64,000 nt of DNA from Okapia johnstoni. Lineage: Eukaryota > Chordata > Mammalia > Artiodactyla > Giraffidae. The position numbers and the translations under genes are program-made. Below the pieces are notes generated by a model. That model did not search any database, had not been told where the DNA came from, and saw only the letters and a list, made by a program, of their open reading frames with translations. Below are positions 23,533 through 34,326 of the stretch, piece by piece. Within the stretch, counting starts at the first letter, position 1. The number at the start of each line of letters is the position of its first letter. The DNA lies in the NCBI GenBank assembly GCA_024291935.2, contig CM044316.1, positions 75,346,501 through 75,410,500 on the forward strand, read 5' to 3'.

Positions 23533-23885
23533 GTATATATATATATATGCATACGTATGAAAAAAATGTTGCACATTCTTAGACACAAAGAACAATTATG
23601 TCATTAAAGTAATCACAACTGCCATCATTACCACTACCAGCGGTATGACAATAACAAGAACATTTTTCAGATCACAGTTTTTGAACACAGTGTTATTTCT
23701 AAAATAGTGACGGAAGCATGATGTGAATGCCTCAGATATTAAGAGTGATGATAATTATGAATCCCCAAGATAACTGAAATTAGCTCAAAAGAGAAATAAA
23801 TCTATATAGAAAAGTTTAGTAATGATCATATTCATATTAAAACTAGCAAACAGTAATTGTTACATTCACAATATTGTACTTAAGA
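23533..23885. other. Unassigned DNA
   Basis: Short (TA)n run, then about 330 bases without a recognised element. Confidence 0.4.
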
Positions 23886-25790
23886 TGCTGACCAAAGCCA
23901 TTCCCAGAAATGCAAGAAGGCAAAGTGTCTCTCTGAAGAGGCCTTACAAATAGCTGAGAAAAGAAGAGAAAGGAAAGACAAAGAAAGGGAAAGACATATC
24001 CATCTGAATGCAGAGTTCCAAAGAAGATCAAGGAGAGATAAGCAAGCCTTTTTTAGTGAACAATGCAAAGAAACAGTAGAAAACAATAGAATGTGAAAGA
24101 CTAGAGATCTCATCAAGAAAATTGGAAATACCAAGGGAACATTCAATGCAAAGATGAGCACAATAAAGACAGAAATGGCAAGGACCTAACAGAAGCAGAA
24201 GACATTAAGAAGAGGTGGCAAGGATACACAGAAGAACTACACAACAAAGGTATTAATGACCTGGATAACCAAAATGGTGTGATCACTCACCTGGAGCCAG
24301 ACATTCTGGAGTGAGAAATCAAGTGGAACTTAGAAAGTATTACTACAAACAAAGCTAGTAGAGGTAATAGAACTTCAACTGAGCTATTTCAGATCCAAGA
24401 TGATGCTGTTACAGTGCTGCACTCAATACGTCAGCAGGTCTGGAAAGCTCAGCAATGGCCACAGGAATGGAAAAGGTTAGTTTTCATTCCAATCCCAAAG
24501 AAAGCCAATGTCAAAGAATGTTAAAACTACCATGCAATTGTACTCATTTCACATGCTAGCAAGGTACTGCTCAAAATCATTCAAGCTAGACTTCAACACT
24601 ATGTGAACAGAGAAGTTCCAGATATACAAGCTGGATTTAGAAAAGGCATAGAAATCAGAGATCAAATTGCCAGCATTCATTGGATCATTGAAAAAGCAGG
24701 GATTAAAAAAAAAATCTACTTCTGCTTCATTGATGTAAAAGTCTTTGACTATGTGTATCAAAACAACTGCAGAAAATTCTTAAAGTGATTGAAATAACAG
24801 ACCACCTTACCTGCATCCTGAGAAACCTGTATACAGATCAAGAAGCAACAGTTTGAATCAGACATGGAACAATGAACTGGTTCAAAATTTGGAATGAGTA
24901 TGCCAAGGCTGTATATTGTCACCCTGCTTATTTAACTTATATGAAGAGTATATCCTATGAAATGCTGGGCTAGATGATTCAAAACCTGAAATAAAGATTT
25001 CCAGGAGAAATATCAACAACCTCAGATATACAGATGATACCACCCTAATGGCAAATGAAGAAGAACCCAAGAGCCACTTGATGTGGGTGAAAGAGGGGAG
25101 TGAAAAAGCTGGCTTAAAGCTCAACCTTCAAAAAATGAAGATCATGACATCTGGTCCCATCATTTCATGGCAAAAAGATAGGGGGAAAGTGGAAACAGCA
25201 ACAGATTTTATTTTCTGGGTTCCAGAATCATTACAGGCAGTGACCGCAACCAAGAAATTAAAAGATGCTTGCTTCTTGATGACAAAACTAGACAGAGCAT
25301 TAAAAAGCAGAGACATCACTTTGCCAACAAAGCTCCACATAGTCAAAGGTGTGGTTTTTCCAGTAGTCATGTATGGATGTGAGAGTTCGACTATAAAGAA
25401 AACTGTGCTCCAATGAATTGATGCTTTTGAGCTGTGGTGTTGAAGAAAACTCCTGAGAGTCCCTTGGACAGCAAGGAGATCCAACCAGTCTATCCTAAAG
25501 GAAATTATTCTTGAATATTCATTGGAAGGACTGATGTTGAAGCTGAAGATCCAATAATTTGGCCACCTGATGTGAAGAGATGACTTATTGGAAAAAACCC
25601 TGATGCTGGGAAATATTGAGGGTAGGAGGAGAAAAGGACAACAGAGGATGCGATGGTTGGATGGTATCAGTGACTCAATAGACATGAGCTTAAGCAAACT
25701 CAGGGAGACAGTGAAAGACAGGGAAGCCTGGCATGCTGCAGTTCATGGGGTCACAAAGAGTCTGACATGACATAGTAAATGAACAACAAC
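23886..25790 (+). mobile_element. BovB LINE, 1.9 kb, sense, old
   Basis: Starts in the endonuclease-RT linker ('cagaaatgcaagaaggcaaag') and runs through the whole RT domain to the 3' end. Recognisable blocks: ILEC-like region about 24300, QAGFRKG about 24630, motif A altered (CFIDVKVFD, about 24722-24750), motif C altered (RYTDDTTLM, about 25025-25050; YTDD instead of YADD), KMKIMTSGPIISW about 25130-25170, C-terminal block to 25770. Many indels and stops, no frame above 122 codons. It faces the next copy (26082) tail to tail across 291 bases. Confidence 0.92.
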
Positions 25791-26081
25791 AGATCTTCAT
25801 TATTTAGAAATAAAAAATAAATTAGAACTTAACATTCATCTATGATGTAATTTCTTATTTTATTGCCTGAAAACTTTTTTGCAATCCCTTTCTTACTAGC
25901 CCACAATCACTTCAGAGGCTAGAAATGCAATACGGTAGCTCTTCTCTCCTTCCTTGCCGCTAAGGGTGATGTGCTCAAGTAGTGATCAATGACACATGAA
26001 GAGATATCTGAGATGGATGCTGAAAAATACTTCATAGTTCTGATAAAATGAATATGTTTGTTGGGACTTCCCCCTGCTCAA

Positions 26082-27662
26082 GTTCAGTTCAGTTCAGTTG
26101 CTCAGTCGTGTCCGACTCTTTGCGACTCCATGAATCGCAGCACGCCAGGCCTCCCTGTCCATCACCAACTCCCGGAGTTTACCCAAACCCATGTCCATCG
26201 AGTCTGTGCTGCCATCCAACCATCTCAACCTCTGTCATCCCCTTCTCCTCCTGCCCCCAATCCTTCCCAGCATTAGGGTCTTTTCCAATGAGTTAACTCT
26301 TCGCATGAGGTGGCCAAAGGATTGGAGTTTCAGCTTCAACATCAGTCCTTCCAATGAACATCCAGGACTGATCTCCTTTAGGATGGACTGGTTGGATCTC
26401 CTTGCAATCCAAGGGACTCTTAAGAGTCTTCTCCAACACCACAGTTCAAAAGCATCAATTCTACGGCACTCAGCTTCCTTCACCGTACAACTCTCACATC
26501 CATACATGACCACAGGAAAAACAATAGCCTTGACTAGACTGACCTTTGTTGGCAAAGTAATGTCTCTGCTTCTAAATATGCTATCTAGGTTGGTCATAAT
26601 GTTCCTTCCAAGGAGTAAGCATCTTTTAATTTCATGGCTGCAATCACCATCAGCAGTGAGTCTGACACTGTTTCCACTGTTTCCCCATCTATTTCCCAAG
26701 AAGTGATGGGACCATATGCCTTGATCTTAGTTTTCTGAATTTGGAGCTTTAAGCCAACTTTTTCACTCTCCTCTTTCACCTTCATCAAGAGGCTCTTTAG
26801 TTCTTCTTCACTTTCTGCCATAAGGGTGGTGTCATCTGCATATCTGAGGTTATTGATATTTCTCCCAGCAATCTTGATTCCAGCTTGTGTTCTTCCAGTC
26901 CAGCTTTCTCATGATGTACTCTGCATAGAAATTAAATAAGCAGGGTGACAATATACAGACTTGATGTACTCCTTTTCCTATTTGGAACCAGTCTGTTCTT
27001 CCATGTCCAGTTCTAACTGTTGCTTCCTGACCTGCATACAGGTTTCTCAAGAGAAAGGTCAGATGGTCTGGTATTCCCATCTCTTTCAGAATTTTCCACA
27101 GTTTATTGTGATCCACACAGTCAAAGGCTTTGGCATAGTCAATAAAGCAGAAATAGATGTTTTTCTGGAACTCTCTTGCTTTTTTGATGATCCAGCAGAT
27201 GTTGGCAATTTGATCTCTAGTTCCTCTGCCTTTTCTAAAACCAGCTTGAACATCTGGAAGTTCACGGTTCACGTATTGCTGAAGCCTGGCTTGGAGACTT
27301 TTGAGCATTACTTTACTAGCGTGTGAGATGAGTGCAATTGTGTGGTAGTTTGAGAATTTTTTGGTGTTGCCTTTCTTTGGGATTGGAATGAAAACTGACC
27401 TTTTCCAGTCCTGTGGCCACTGCTGAGTTTTCCAGATTTGCTGGCATGTCAAGTGCAGCACTTTCACAGCATCACCTTTGAGGATTTGAAATAGCTCAAC
27501 TGGAATTCCATCACCTCCACTAGCTTTGTTCATAGTGATGCTTTCTAAGGCCCACTCGACTTCACAATCCAGGGTGTCTGGCACTAGCTGAGTGATCACG
27601 CCATCGTGATTATCTGGGTCATGAAGATCTTTTTTGTACAGTTCTTCGGTGTATTCTTCTTC
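26082..27662 (-). mobile_element. BovB LINE, 1.6 kb, antisense, young
   Basis: The 3' end at 26082 carries four GTTCA-type units and well-preserved CpGs. The copy extends into the linker upstream of the RT domain and stops near 27662. A small deletion near 26658 removes about two dozen bases of the 'gattctggagcccaaaaaaataaa' region and shifts the frame. RT sequence is described under the 249-codon frame. Flanks differ from those of the related copy at 29091, so it is a separate insertion. Confidence 0.93.
26850..27599 (-). pseudogene. BovB RT fragment (249 codons)
   Basis: Part of the ORF2-like polyprotein of BovB, which in intact form makes an APE-type endonuclease plus reverse transcriptase for target-primed insertion. 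Visible blocks: NKASGGDGIP at residues 24-33, RSVFIPIPKKG 67-77, QAGFRKGRGTRDQI 118-131, catalytic motif A FIDYAKAFD 152-160, motif B 209-222. In motif B the usual HQGC reads HQVC (Val at 214), and after residue 231 the frame is lost, so motif C (YADD) is not translated. The first codons (MITQLVPDTL) correspond to the linker, not to a real start. With motif C missing, no active RT can come from this copy. Confidence 0.9.
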
Positions 27663-29090
27663 AGTTATTTCAGCCTTAAATGCAGACTGATGGCAAGATG
27701 ACAGACACAGCTGTCATGTAAACATATGAATATTAGACATGAACATGTGGCAGAGAAAATAGTAAGTGAAAAGATAGGTTGCTAAACCTTGAGATGCACA
27801 CAGGATGTGTGTCAGCTGAGACTTTGGTGGTAGCACAAATGGTAGGAACATTCAGAACATTAGTGTATAATGTCTACCTGTAGCTGATTTCAGCCAAGTC
27901 TCCAAAAAGAGGTATGAACTCAAAGTCTGAAAGCAGTCTACAGCAGAGAAAAAAGAAAATAATGCTTTGCTAAGAGATATGCTCTCTACATGTAGCCTGC
28001 AATCTAAGTGATTTAGAGTCCCATAATTTGTCGGCCTGCTGGGCTTGAAAAGACAATGTGTATATCCCAAATTGCAACTAGTCCAAGAAGCAGGAAAATA
28101 GCTGCCACAGCAGGATATAAGATTGATAAAAATTAGACAGCAGGTAGCAAAGAGAGGATTCAGGATAGTGCCTCTTCACCCAAGGCTATCATTTCCAACT
28201 GCCTCAGGGCAACAGCCATTATGGGAAGAGTAAGGGGCATGGATAGAACAAAGAGGTCAGTAAGTTAAAAGGTAAGAAACTTTAAAGACTATGTTCAAGC
28301 AAAATCCTTGGCTATGGTAACTTTTAGGTAACTGACTAGAAGAAAGTATCCTTAAAACGTAATGTTTTCAAAGGAAATATTTTGCAAAAATAACAGATTT
28401 TCTGGACTATAATAACATAGTATTTTAACACCTACTACAAAATCTGACCATTTGCCAGGAAAGGCATTATTTTAAAAGTTTATATCATATGGCCAAGCAA
28501 GAAAAAGGATCAGAAAGATTATCCCAAAATCACAAGTAGTAGCCAAGGACAATGAATAATAGATTCCTAGATGGCAACAATATGGCTGCCATTTGAGGGA
28601 ATAGGAAGGTGGTTGGCAGGGGAAGGAAGTATATATCTATCACATGAGCTTACATGAACCGATAATTCTATTTTTTTTTTTTCTATCATGAGGGTGCAGG
28701 AGCTAGGCATCACTGGCTGCCATATATTTCTCATTCTTCACTTTCCAGAATGAATTTTTTCAATTATTCTATTCCTCTTCAAATACTGCATTGTCAGCAT
28801 ATTAAACAAAAATAATATGTCTTTGGCTATGGATCACTAGAATCTGAGAAGCTACAATATAGACCACAATGATAGGAGTGCAACTTGCCAAGATGAACTT
28901 CAAATTTGTACAGAAACTAAATGAAGGTTTGCTGTGATAAAGATAACTTTAATGCTATCCTCAGCTTAACTAAAATTTCCACAGATATCTTCCTGACTGG
29001 AGGCTTCTGATATACCATTTTGTAGAACATTTATTGATATTTCAGAAAACTTATAATTGTAAGTTCTCTCTTGCTGCCCCTTTGATATAT
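27663..29090. other. Unassigned DNA
   Basis: About 1.4 kb with a T run at about 28671-28682. No recognised family or coding region is visible. Confidence 0.4.
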
Positions 29091-29280
29091 CAGTTCAGTT
29101 CAGTTCATTTCAGTCGCTCAGTCGTGTCCGACTCTTTGTGACCCCCATGAATCACAGCATGCCAGGCCTCCCTGTCCATCACCAAATCTCGGAGTTTACC
29201 AAACCCGTGTCCATTGAGTCGTAAATGCCTTACAACCATCTCATCCTCTGTCATGCCCTTCTCCTCCTGCCCCCAATTCT

Positions 29281-30915
29281 TCACAGCATTAGGGTCTTTT
29301 CCAATGAATCAACTCTTCGCATGAGGTGGCCAAAGGATTGGAGTTTCAGCTTCAACATCAGTCCTTCCAATGAACATCCAGGACTGATCTCCTTTAGGAT
29401 GGACTGGTTGGATTTCCTTGCAGTCCAAGGGACTCTCAAGAGTCTTCTCCAACACCACAGTTCAAAAGCATCAATTCTGCAGCGCTCAGCTTTCTTCACC
29501 ATCCAACTCTCACATCCATACATGACCACTGGAAAAACCATAGCCTTGACTAGACAGACTTTTGTTGGCAAAATAATGTGACTGCTTTTCAAAATGCTAT
29601 CTAGGTTGGCCATAACCTTCCTTCCAAGGAGTAAGTGTCTTTTAATTTCATGGCTGCAATCACCATCAGCAGTGATTCTGGAGCCCAAAAAAATGAAGTC
29701 TGACACTGTTTGCACTGTTTCCCCATTTATTTCCCATGAAGTGATGGGACCAGATGCCATGATCTTAGTTTTCTGAACGTTGAGTTTTAAGCCAACTTTT
29801 TCACTCTCCTCTTTCACCTTCATCAAGAGGCTCTTTAGTTCTTCTTCACTTTCTTCCATAAGGGTGGTGTCATCTGCATATCTGTGGTTATTGATATTTC
29901 TCCCAGCAATCTTGATTTCAGCTTGTGTTTCTTCCAACCCAGTGTTTCTCATGATGTACTCTACATATAAGTTAAATAAGCAGGGTAACAATATACAGCC
30001 TTGATGTACTCCTTTTCCTATTTGGAACCAGTCTGTTGTTCCATGTCCAGTTCTAACTGTTGCTTCCTGACCTGCATAAAGGTTTCTCAAGAGAAAGGTC
30101 AGATGGTCTGGTATTCCCATCTCTTTCAGAACTTTCCACAGTTTATTATGATCCACACAGTCAAAGGCTTTGGCATAGTCAATAAAGCAGAAATAGATGT
30201 TTTTCTGGAACGCTCTTGCTTTTTTGATGATCCAGCGGATGTTGGCAATTTGATCTCTCGTTCCTCTGCCTTTTCTAAAACCAGCTTGAACATCTGGAAG
30301 TTCATGGTTCACGTATTGCTGAAGCCTGGCTTGGAGACTTTTGAGCATTACTTTACTAGCGTGTGAGATGAGTGCAATTGTGCGGTAGTGTGAGCATTCT
30401 TTGGCATTGCCTTTCTTTGGGATTGGAATGAAAACTGACCTTTTCCAGTCCTGTGGCCACTGCTGAGTTTTCCAAATTTGCTGGCATATTGAGTGTAGCA
30501 CTTTCACAGCATCATCTCTCAGGACTTGAAATAGCTCAACTGGAATTCCATCCCCTCCACTAGCTTTGTTCGTAGTGATGCTTTCTAAGGCCCACTTGAC
30601 TTCACACTCCAGGATGTCTGGCTCTAGGTGAGTGACCACACCATTGTGATTATCTGGGTCATGAAGATCTTTTTTGTACAGTTCTTCTGTGTATTCTTGC
30701 CACCTCTTGTTAATATCGTCTGCTTCTGTTAGTTTCATACCATTTCTGTCCTTTATCGAGCCCATCTTTGCATGAAATGTTCCCTTGGTGTCTCTAATTT
30801 TCTTGAAGAGATCTCTAGTCTTCCCCAATCTGTTGTTTTCCTCTATTTCTTTGCATTGATCGCTGAGGAAGGCTTTCTTATCTCTCCTTGATATTCTTTG
30901 GAACTCTGCATTCAA
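29281..30915 (-). pseudogene. BovB reverse transcriptase frame (544 codons)
   Basis: The longest open frame of the window. It covers the linker (residues 1-110), the complete RT core and most of the C-terminal region of the BovB polyprotein. Motifs: NKASGGDGIP 116-125, VFIPIPKKG 161-169, QAGFRKGRGTRDQI 210-223, motif A FIDYAKAFD 244-252, motif B HQGCILLPCLF 304-314, motif C YADD 346-349, C-terminal [18 protein letters not shown] 480-497. The frame opens just after a one-base loss in a G run at 30936..30938 and starts on a TTG, so it is not a natural start. It ends where a conserved GGA glycine codon has become TGA. Residue 310 is Leu where the other copies have Ser (LSP becomes LLP). The endonuclease is out of frame upstream. 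The RT core is nearly intact but probably not functional. Confidence 0.92.
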
Positions 30916-31321
30916 ATGGGAATATCTTTCCTTTTCCCTTTGCTTTTCGCTTCTCTTCTTTTCCCAGCTATATGTAGGGCTTCCTCACACAGCCATTTTG
31001 CTTTTTTGCATTTCTTTTCCATGGGGATGGTCTTGATCCCTGTCTCCTGTACAATGTCACGAACCTCTGTCCATAGTTCATCAGGCACTCTATCAGATCT
31101 AGTCCCTTAAATCTCTTTCTCACTTCCACTGTATAATCATAAGGGATTTGATTTAGGTCATACCTGAATGGTCTAGTGGTTTTCCCTACTTTCTTCAATT
31201 TCAGTCTGAATTTGGCAATAAGGAGTGCATGATCTGAGCCACAGTCTGCTCCTGGTCTTGTTTTTGCTGACTGTATAGAGCTTCTCCATCTTTGGCTGCA
31301 AAGAATATAATCAATATGATT

Positions 31322-31555
31322 TCAGTGTTGACCATCTGGTGATGTCCATGTGTAGAGTCTTCTCTTGTGCTGTTGGAAGAGGGTGTTGGCTATGACCAGT
31401 GCATTCTCTTGGCAAAACTCTATTAGCCTTTGCCCTGCTTCATTCTGTACTCCAAGGCCAAATTTGCCTGTTATGCCAGGTGTTTCTTGACTTCCTACTC
31501 TTGCATTCCAGTCCCGTATAATGAAAAGGACATCTTTTTTGGGTGTTAGTTCCAA
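31322..31555 (-). pseudogene. BovB endonuclease-domain fragment
   Basis: A 78-codon frame from the C-terminal half of the APE-like endonuclease: LTPKKDVLFIIRDWNARVGSQ near the start (the usual GDWNAKVG reads RDWNARVG, so the Gly before the Asp is changed), then FGLGVQNEAGQRLIEFC and YTWTSPDGQH. In the intact element this domain nicks target DNA. Here the frame ends after DGQH at a stop. Downstream SDH is out of frame. Confidence 0.85.
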
Positions 31556-31670
31556 AAGGTCTTGTAGGTCTTCATAGAACCAATCAAGTTCAGCTTCTTC
31601 AGCTTTACTGGTTGGGGCATAGACTTGGATTACCGTGATTTTGAATGGTGTGCCTTAAAACCAGTTTTTA

Positions 31671-32441
31671 TGTCTTGGCTATTGTAAACAGTGCTACAGT
31701 GATAATTGGGGAGCATGTATCTTTTGGGGCCATGTTTTTCTCTGGATATATGCCCAGGAGTGGGATTGCAGGGTCATATTGTAGCTCTATTTTTAGTTTT
31801 TTAAGGAACACATTTGTATTTTCACTAACAGTGCAGAAGTGTTCCTCTCTTCACACTCTCTCCAGCATTTGTTGTTTGTGGAATTTTGATGATAGACATT
31901 CTGACCAGGGTGAGGTGATATCCCATTGTAGTTTTGGTTTGCATTTCTCTAATCACTAGTGATTTTGAACATCTTTTCTTGTGCCTGTTGGCCATCTGTA
32001 TGTCCTCTTTAGAGAAATGTCTATTCAGATCTTCTGCCCATTTTTTGAGTGGGTTGTCAGTTTTGATGCTATTAATTGTCATCAGCTGTCTGTAAACTTT
32101 GGAGACTAATCCTTTATCAGTCACACCATTTTCAAATTTTTTCTCCCAATCTATGGGTTGTCTTTTTGTTTTGTTTATTATCTCTTTCATTGTGTAGGTT
32201 TTGAGCTTAAGTAGGTCCATTTGTTTATTTTTGCTTTTATTTCCATTATTCTTGGAGATGGATTAAAAAAGATGTTGCTGTGATATGTGTCAGAAAATGT
32301 TTTGCCTATGTTTTCCTGTGAGAGTTTTATGGTGTCCAGACTAACACTTAGGTCTTTAATCCATTTTGAGGTTATTTTTTTGTATGGAGTTAAAGAATGA
32401 TCTAATTTCATTTTTTTTAAATGTGGCTCTCCAGTTTTCCC
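31671..32441 (-). mobile_element. L1 insertion, inverted 5' segment
   Basis: Antisense end of L1 ORF2. The minus frame at 31825..32220 reads [22 protein letters not shown] and ends in GTLLHC, the typical L1 ORF2 C-terminal region. It extends on the minus strand to 'caatagccaagaca' at 31671. Together with 32442..33045 it forms one L1 inserted by twin priming: this part is inverted relative to the 3' part, and the two meet at nearly consecutive L1 positions (..gccaagaca / aagaaccta..). A shared cagttttta flanks the pair at 31662..31670 and 33046..33054. Confidence 0.88.
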
Positions 32442-32486
32442 AAGAACCTAAATGTCCATTGACAGAGGAATGGAAAAGGAAGATGT

Positions 32487-32529
<43 letters not shown>

Positions 32530-33045
32530 ATATATATATACATACCCACACAATGGAATACTACTCAGTCATTAAAAATAATGAGATGAGGTCATTTGCA
32601 GCAACATGAATGGACCTAGAGAGTGTCATCCTTAGTGAAATAAGTCAGAAAGAGAAGAAATATCATTTGACATCCTTTATATGTGGAATCTGAAAAGAAA
32701 TGATACAAATGAACTTACTTACAAAACAGAAAGCAACTTGCAGACTTAGAAAACAAACTCGTGATTGTCATGGGAAAGGGATAGTTAATAATTTTGGGAA
32801 GGTCATGTACACACTGCTATATTGAAAATGGGTAACCAACAAAAAGCTATCGTATAGCACACAGAACTCTGCTCAATGTTCTGGGCAAGCCTAGATGGAA
32901 AGGGGTTTTGGGGAGGAATAAATGTATGCATATGTATGGCTGAGTCCCTTCACTGTTCACCTGAAACTATTACAACATCATTAGTCACTGTACCCCAATA
33001 CAAAATGTTTTTGGTGTTAAAAATATATAAATAAATAAATAAAAA
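32442..33045 (+). mobile_element. L1 insertion, 3' segment in sense orientation
   Basis: Starts 'acctaaatgtccattgacag', carries a GT tract at the point where L1 normally reads 'aagatgtggtacatatat', then 'acaatggaatactactcagtc' and the ruminant L1 3' UTR ('gtatagcac.cagaactctgctcaat', 'cacctgaaactatt'). It ends in ATAA repeats and A-rich tail. It is the 3' half of the 5'-inverted insertion. Confidence 0.9.
32488..32527 (+). repeat. (GT)20 microsatellite in L1
   Basis: A perfect dinucleotide tract followed by TATATATATA, within the L1 3' segment. Confidence 0.97.
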
Positions 33046-33054
33046 CAGTTTTTA

Positions 33055-33660
33055 AACTGTTTGTGTCAGTTTACAACCCAGCAATGCCTTTCTCAAGGAC
33101 ATGGAAATCATTGCTTTGAAAAGCAATCCTCAAGGAAGAGAGGACCCCTACGTCTCCTCTCTATCGGAAAGTAGGAGCCTAACTTTCATGGGACACTTTG
33201 GTCCAACTTGTAAAACTACCTCTTGTTAAGAAGATAGAAAAAAGCTTATCCTTCTCTTGGAAAAGCTAATTAGCAAACAAAGATGGGCTAATGGTTGATC
33301 TCATCTCACCACAATTCCATACCTGGTGCCAGGCATTCTTTTATTTTTTTTGTATTCACTATACTGATAGTCGGAAATGTTAAAATATGAGAGAACAGTA
33401 AGAAAATTAAAAAAATAATTTTTACATCACTGCTAAACTTAACCATTCTCACAGACTATGACCTTTAGACTTTTTTTTTTTGGTACATGTGTAAGAAAAA
33501 ATAAACTCTTATTTTTTCATTAATAGTTACTCAGGTATTCAGTTATCACACAGCCAAATGCTGTTCTTCAATGCTATTACTTTATTCAGAAATTGGATTT
33601 TAAAAAATACTAGAATAACATTTGAAATTAACTGAAGAGAAAATTACCACATTACAAAAG
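33055..33660. other. Unassigned DNA with a protein-like stretch
   Basis: Around 33062-33230 the plus strand is open for over 50 codons (reads LQPSNAFLKDMEIIALK..GREDPYVSSLSES.., ending in a TAA). Base composition is more balanced than in neighbouring DNA. It may be an old LTR, retroviral or pseudogene remnant. I cannot name it. The rest is AT-rich. Confidence 0.3.
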
Positions 33661-33745
33661 GTTTTTTTGTTTTGTTTTGTTTTAATTAATTTATTTTTTA
33701 ATTGAAGGATAGTTGCTTTACAGAATTTTGTTGTAGAAAAGTTTT
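33661..33745 (-). mobile_element. Short L1 3'-UTR fragment, antisense
   Basis: T-rich TTTTG repeats followed by 'tttttaattgaaggatagttgctttacagaattttgttg', resembling the antisense of ruminant L1 3' UTR. Only about 80 bases. Confidence 0.45.
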
Positions 33746-34014
33746 AAAAATTAATTTAAGATCCAAATTTTGGTTGAGATCAGTAAAATCAAAACCTACC
33801 TACAAACGTAAATTTGGAAAAAAAGAAAACAAAGATGAAGATTAACAATAAAAATGAGACAAAACACAATGAAATGATAATCTACATTTAATTATATAAC
33901 AAAACATAAATTATCAAATGTGACAAGAAAAGCAAAACTTGTGATACAACAATTAACAAAGAAAAAGAGTTTGGGGAGTTTAATAAATATATGCGATTAA
34001 AAAATATCAGTGAT
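33746..34014. other. A-rich DNA
   Basis: No recognised element before the L1 5' UTR fragment begins. Confidence 0.4.
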
Positions 34015-34326
34015 TGGGGGAGAACAAGATGGCAGAGGAGTAGATGGACATGGAGTACGTCTCTCTCCATGGATACATCAGGAATACATCTTCAGACAGA
34101 AAAGGGCATGCAGAACACCAGCTGAGAGTGGACAGGAGTACCTGACCAGTGGAAAAGAATATATAGAACCACCCAAAACTTGGTAGGAGGAAGGAACTAG
34201 GGGGGAAAACAGGAGAGTTAGTTGGACTGGACTTGCCACTGACAGGTGGGGGAGCTGAGGCAGGGGTCCAGCCTTTGGGTCAATTGTCTGAGTCAGAGGA
34301 GAAACATTTAAGGCTGAGAGTTTAAG
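34015..34326 (+). mobile_element. L1 5' UTR fragment (ruminant L1)
   Basis: Begins 'gggggagaacaagatggc' and continues 'ctctctccatggatacatcaggaatac', 'gcagaacaccagctgagag', 'caggagtacctgaccag.ggaaaag', the start of the ruminant full-length L1 5' UTR. It is cut after about 310 bases and continues directly as BovB. The presence of a true L1 5' end is rare because most L1 copies are 5'-truncated. Confidence 0.82.
34025..34033 (+). promoter_or_regulatory. YY1-like site at the L1 5' end
   Basis: caagatggc, the YY1 core element found near the first bases of many mammalian L1 5' UTRs, where it directs accurate initiation. It is preserved here although the element is dead. Confidence 0.55.

Larger units (their letters stand above)
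29091..31661 (-). mobile_element. Longest BovB LINE copy (2.6 kb), antisense
   Basis: Runs from the GTTCA-type 3' tail at 29091 through C-terminal region, RT domain and linker into the endonuclease domain. The endonuclease remnant (minus, 31322..31555) keeps GVQNEAGQRLIEFCQENAL and TWTSPDGQH. The frame at 30968..31198 keeps the RPFRYDLNQIPYDYTVEV linker. It is 5'-truncated near 31661, where an L1 insertion begins. Frames are separated by single-base indels. CpGs are well preserved, which suggests a comparatively young copy. Confidence 0.94.

Noticed and set aside
25861..26060. Possible LTR or pseudogene in the spacer of the BovB pair
   Set aside because: Less AT-rich than average but without any motif, frame or family match that I can support.
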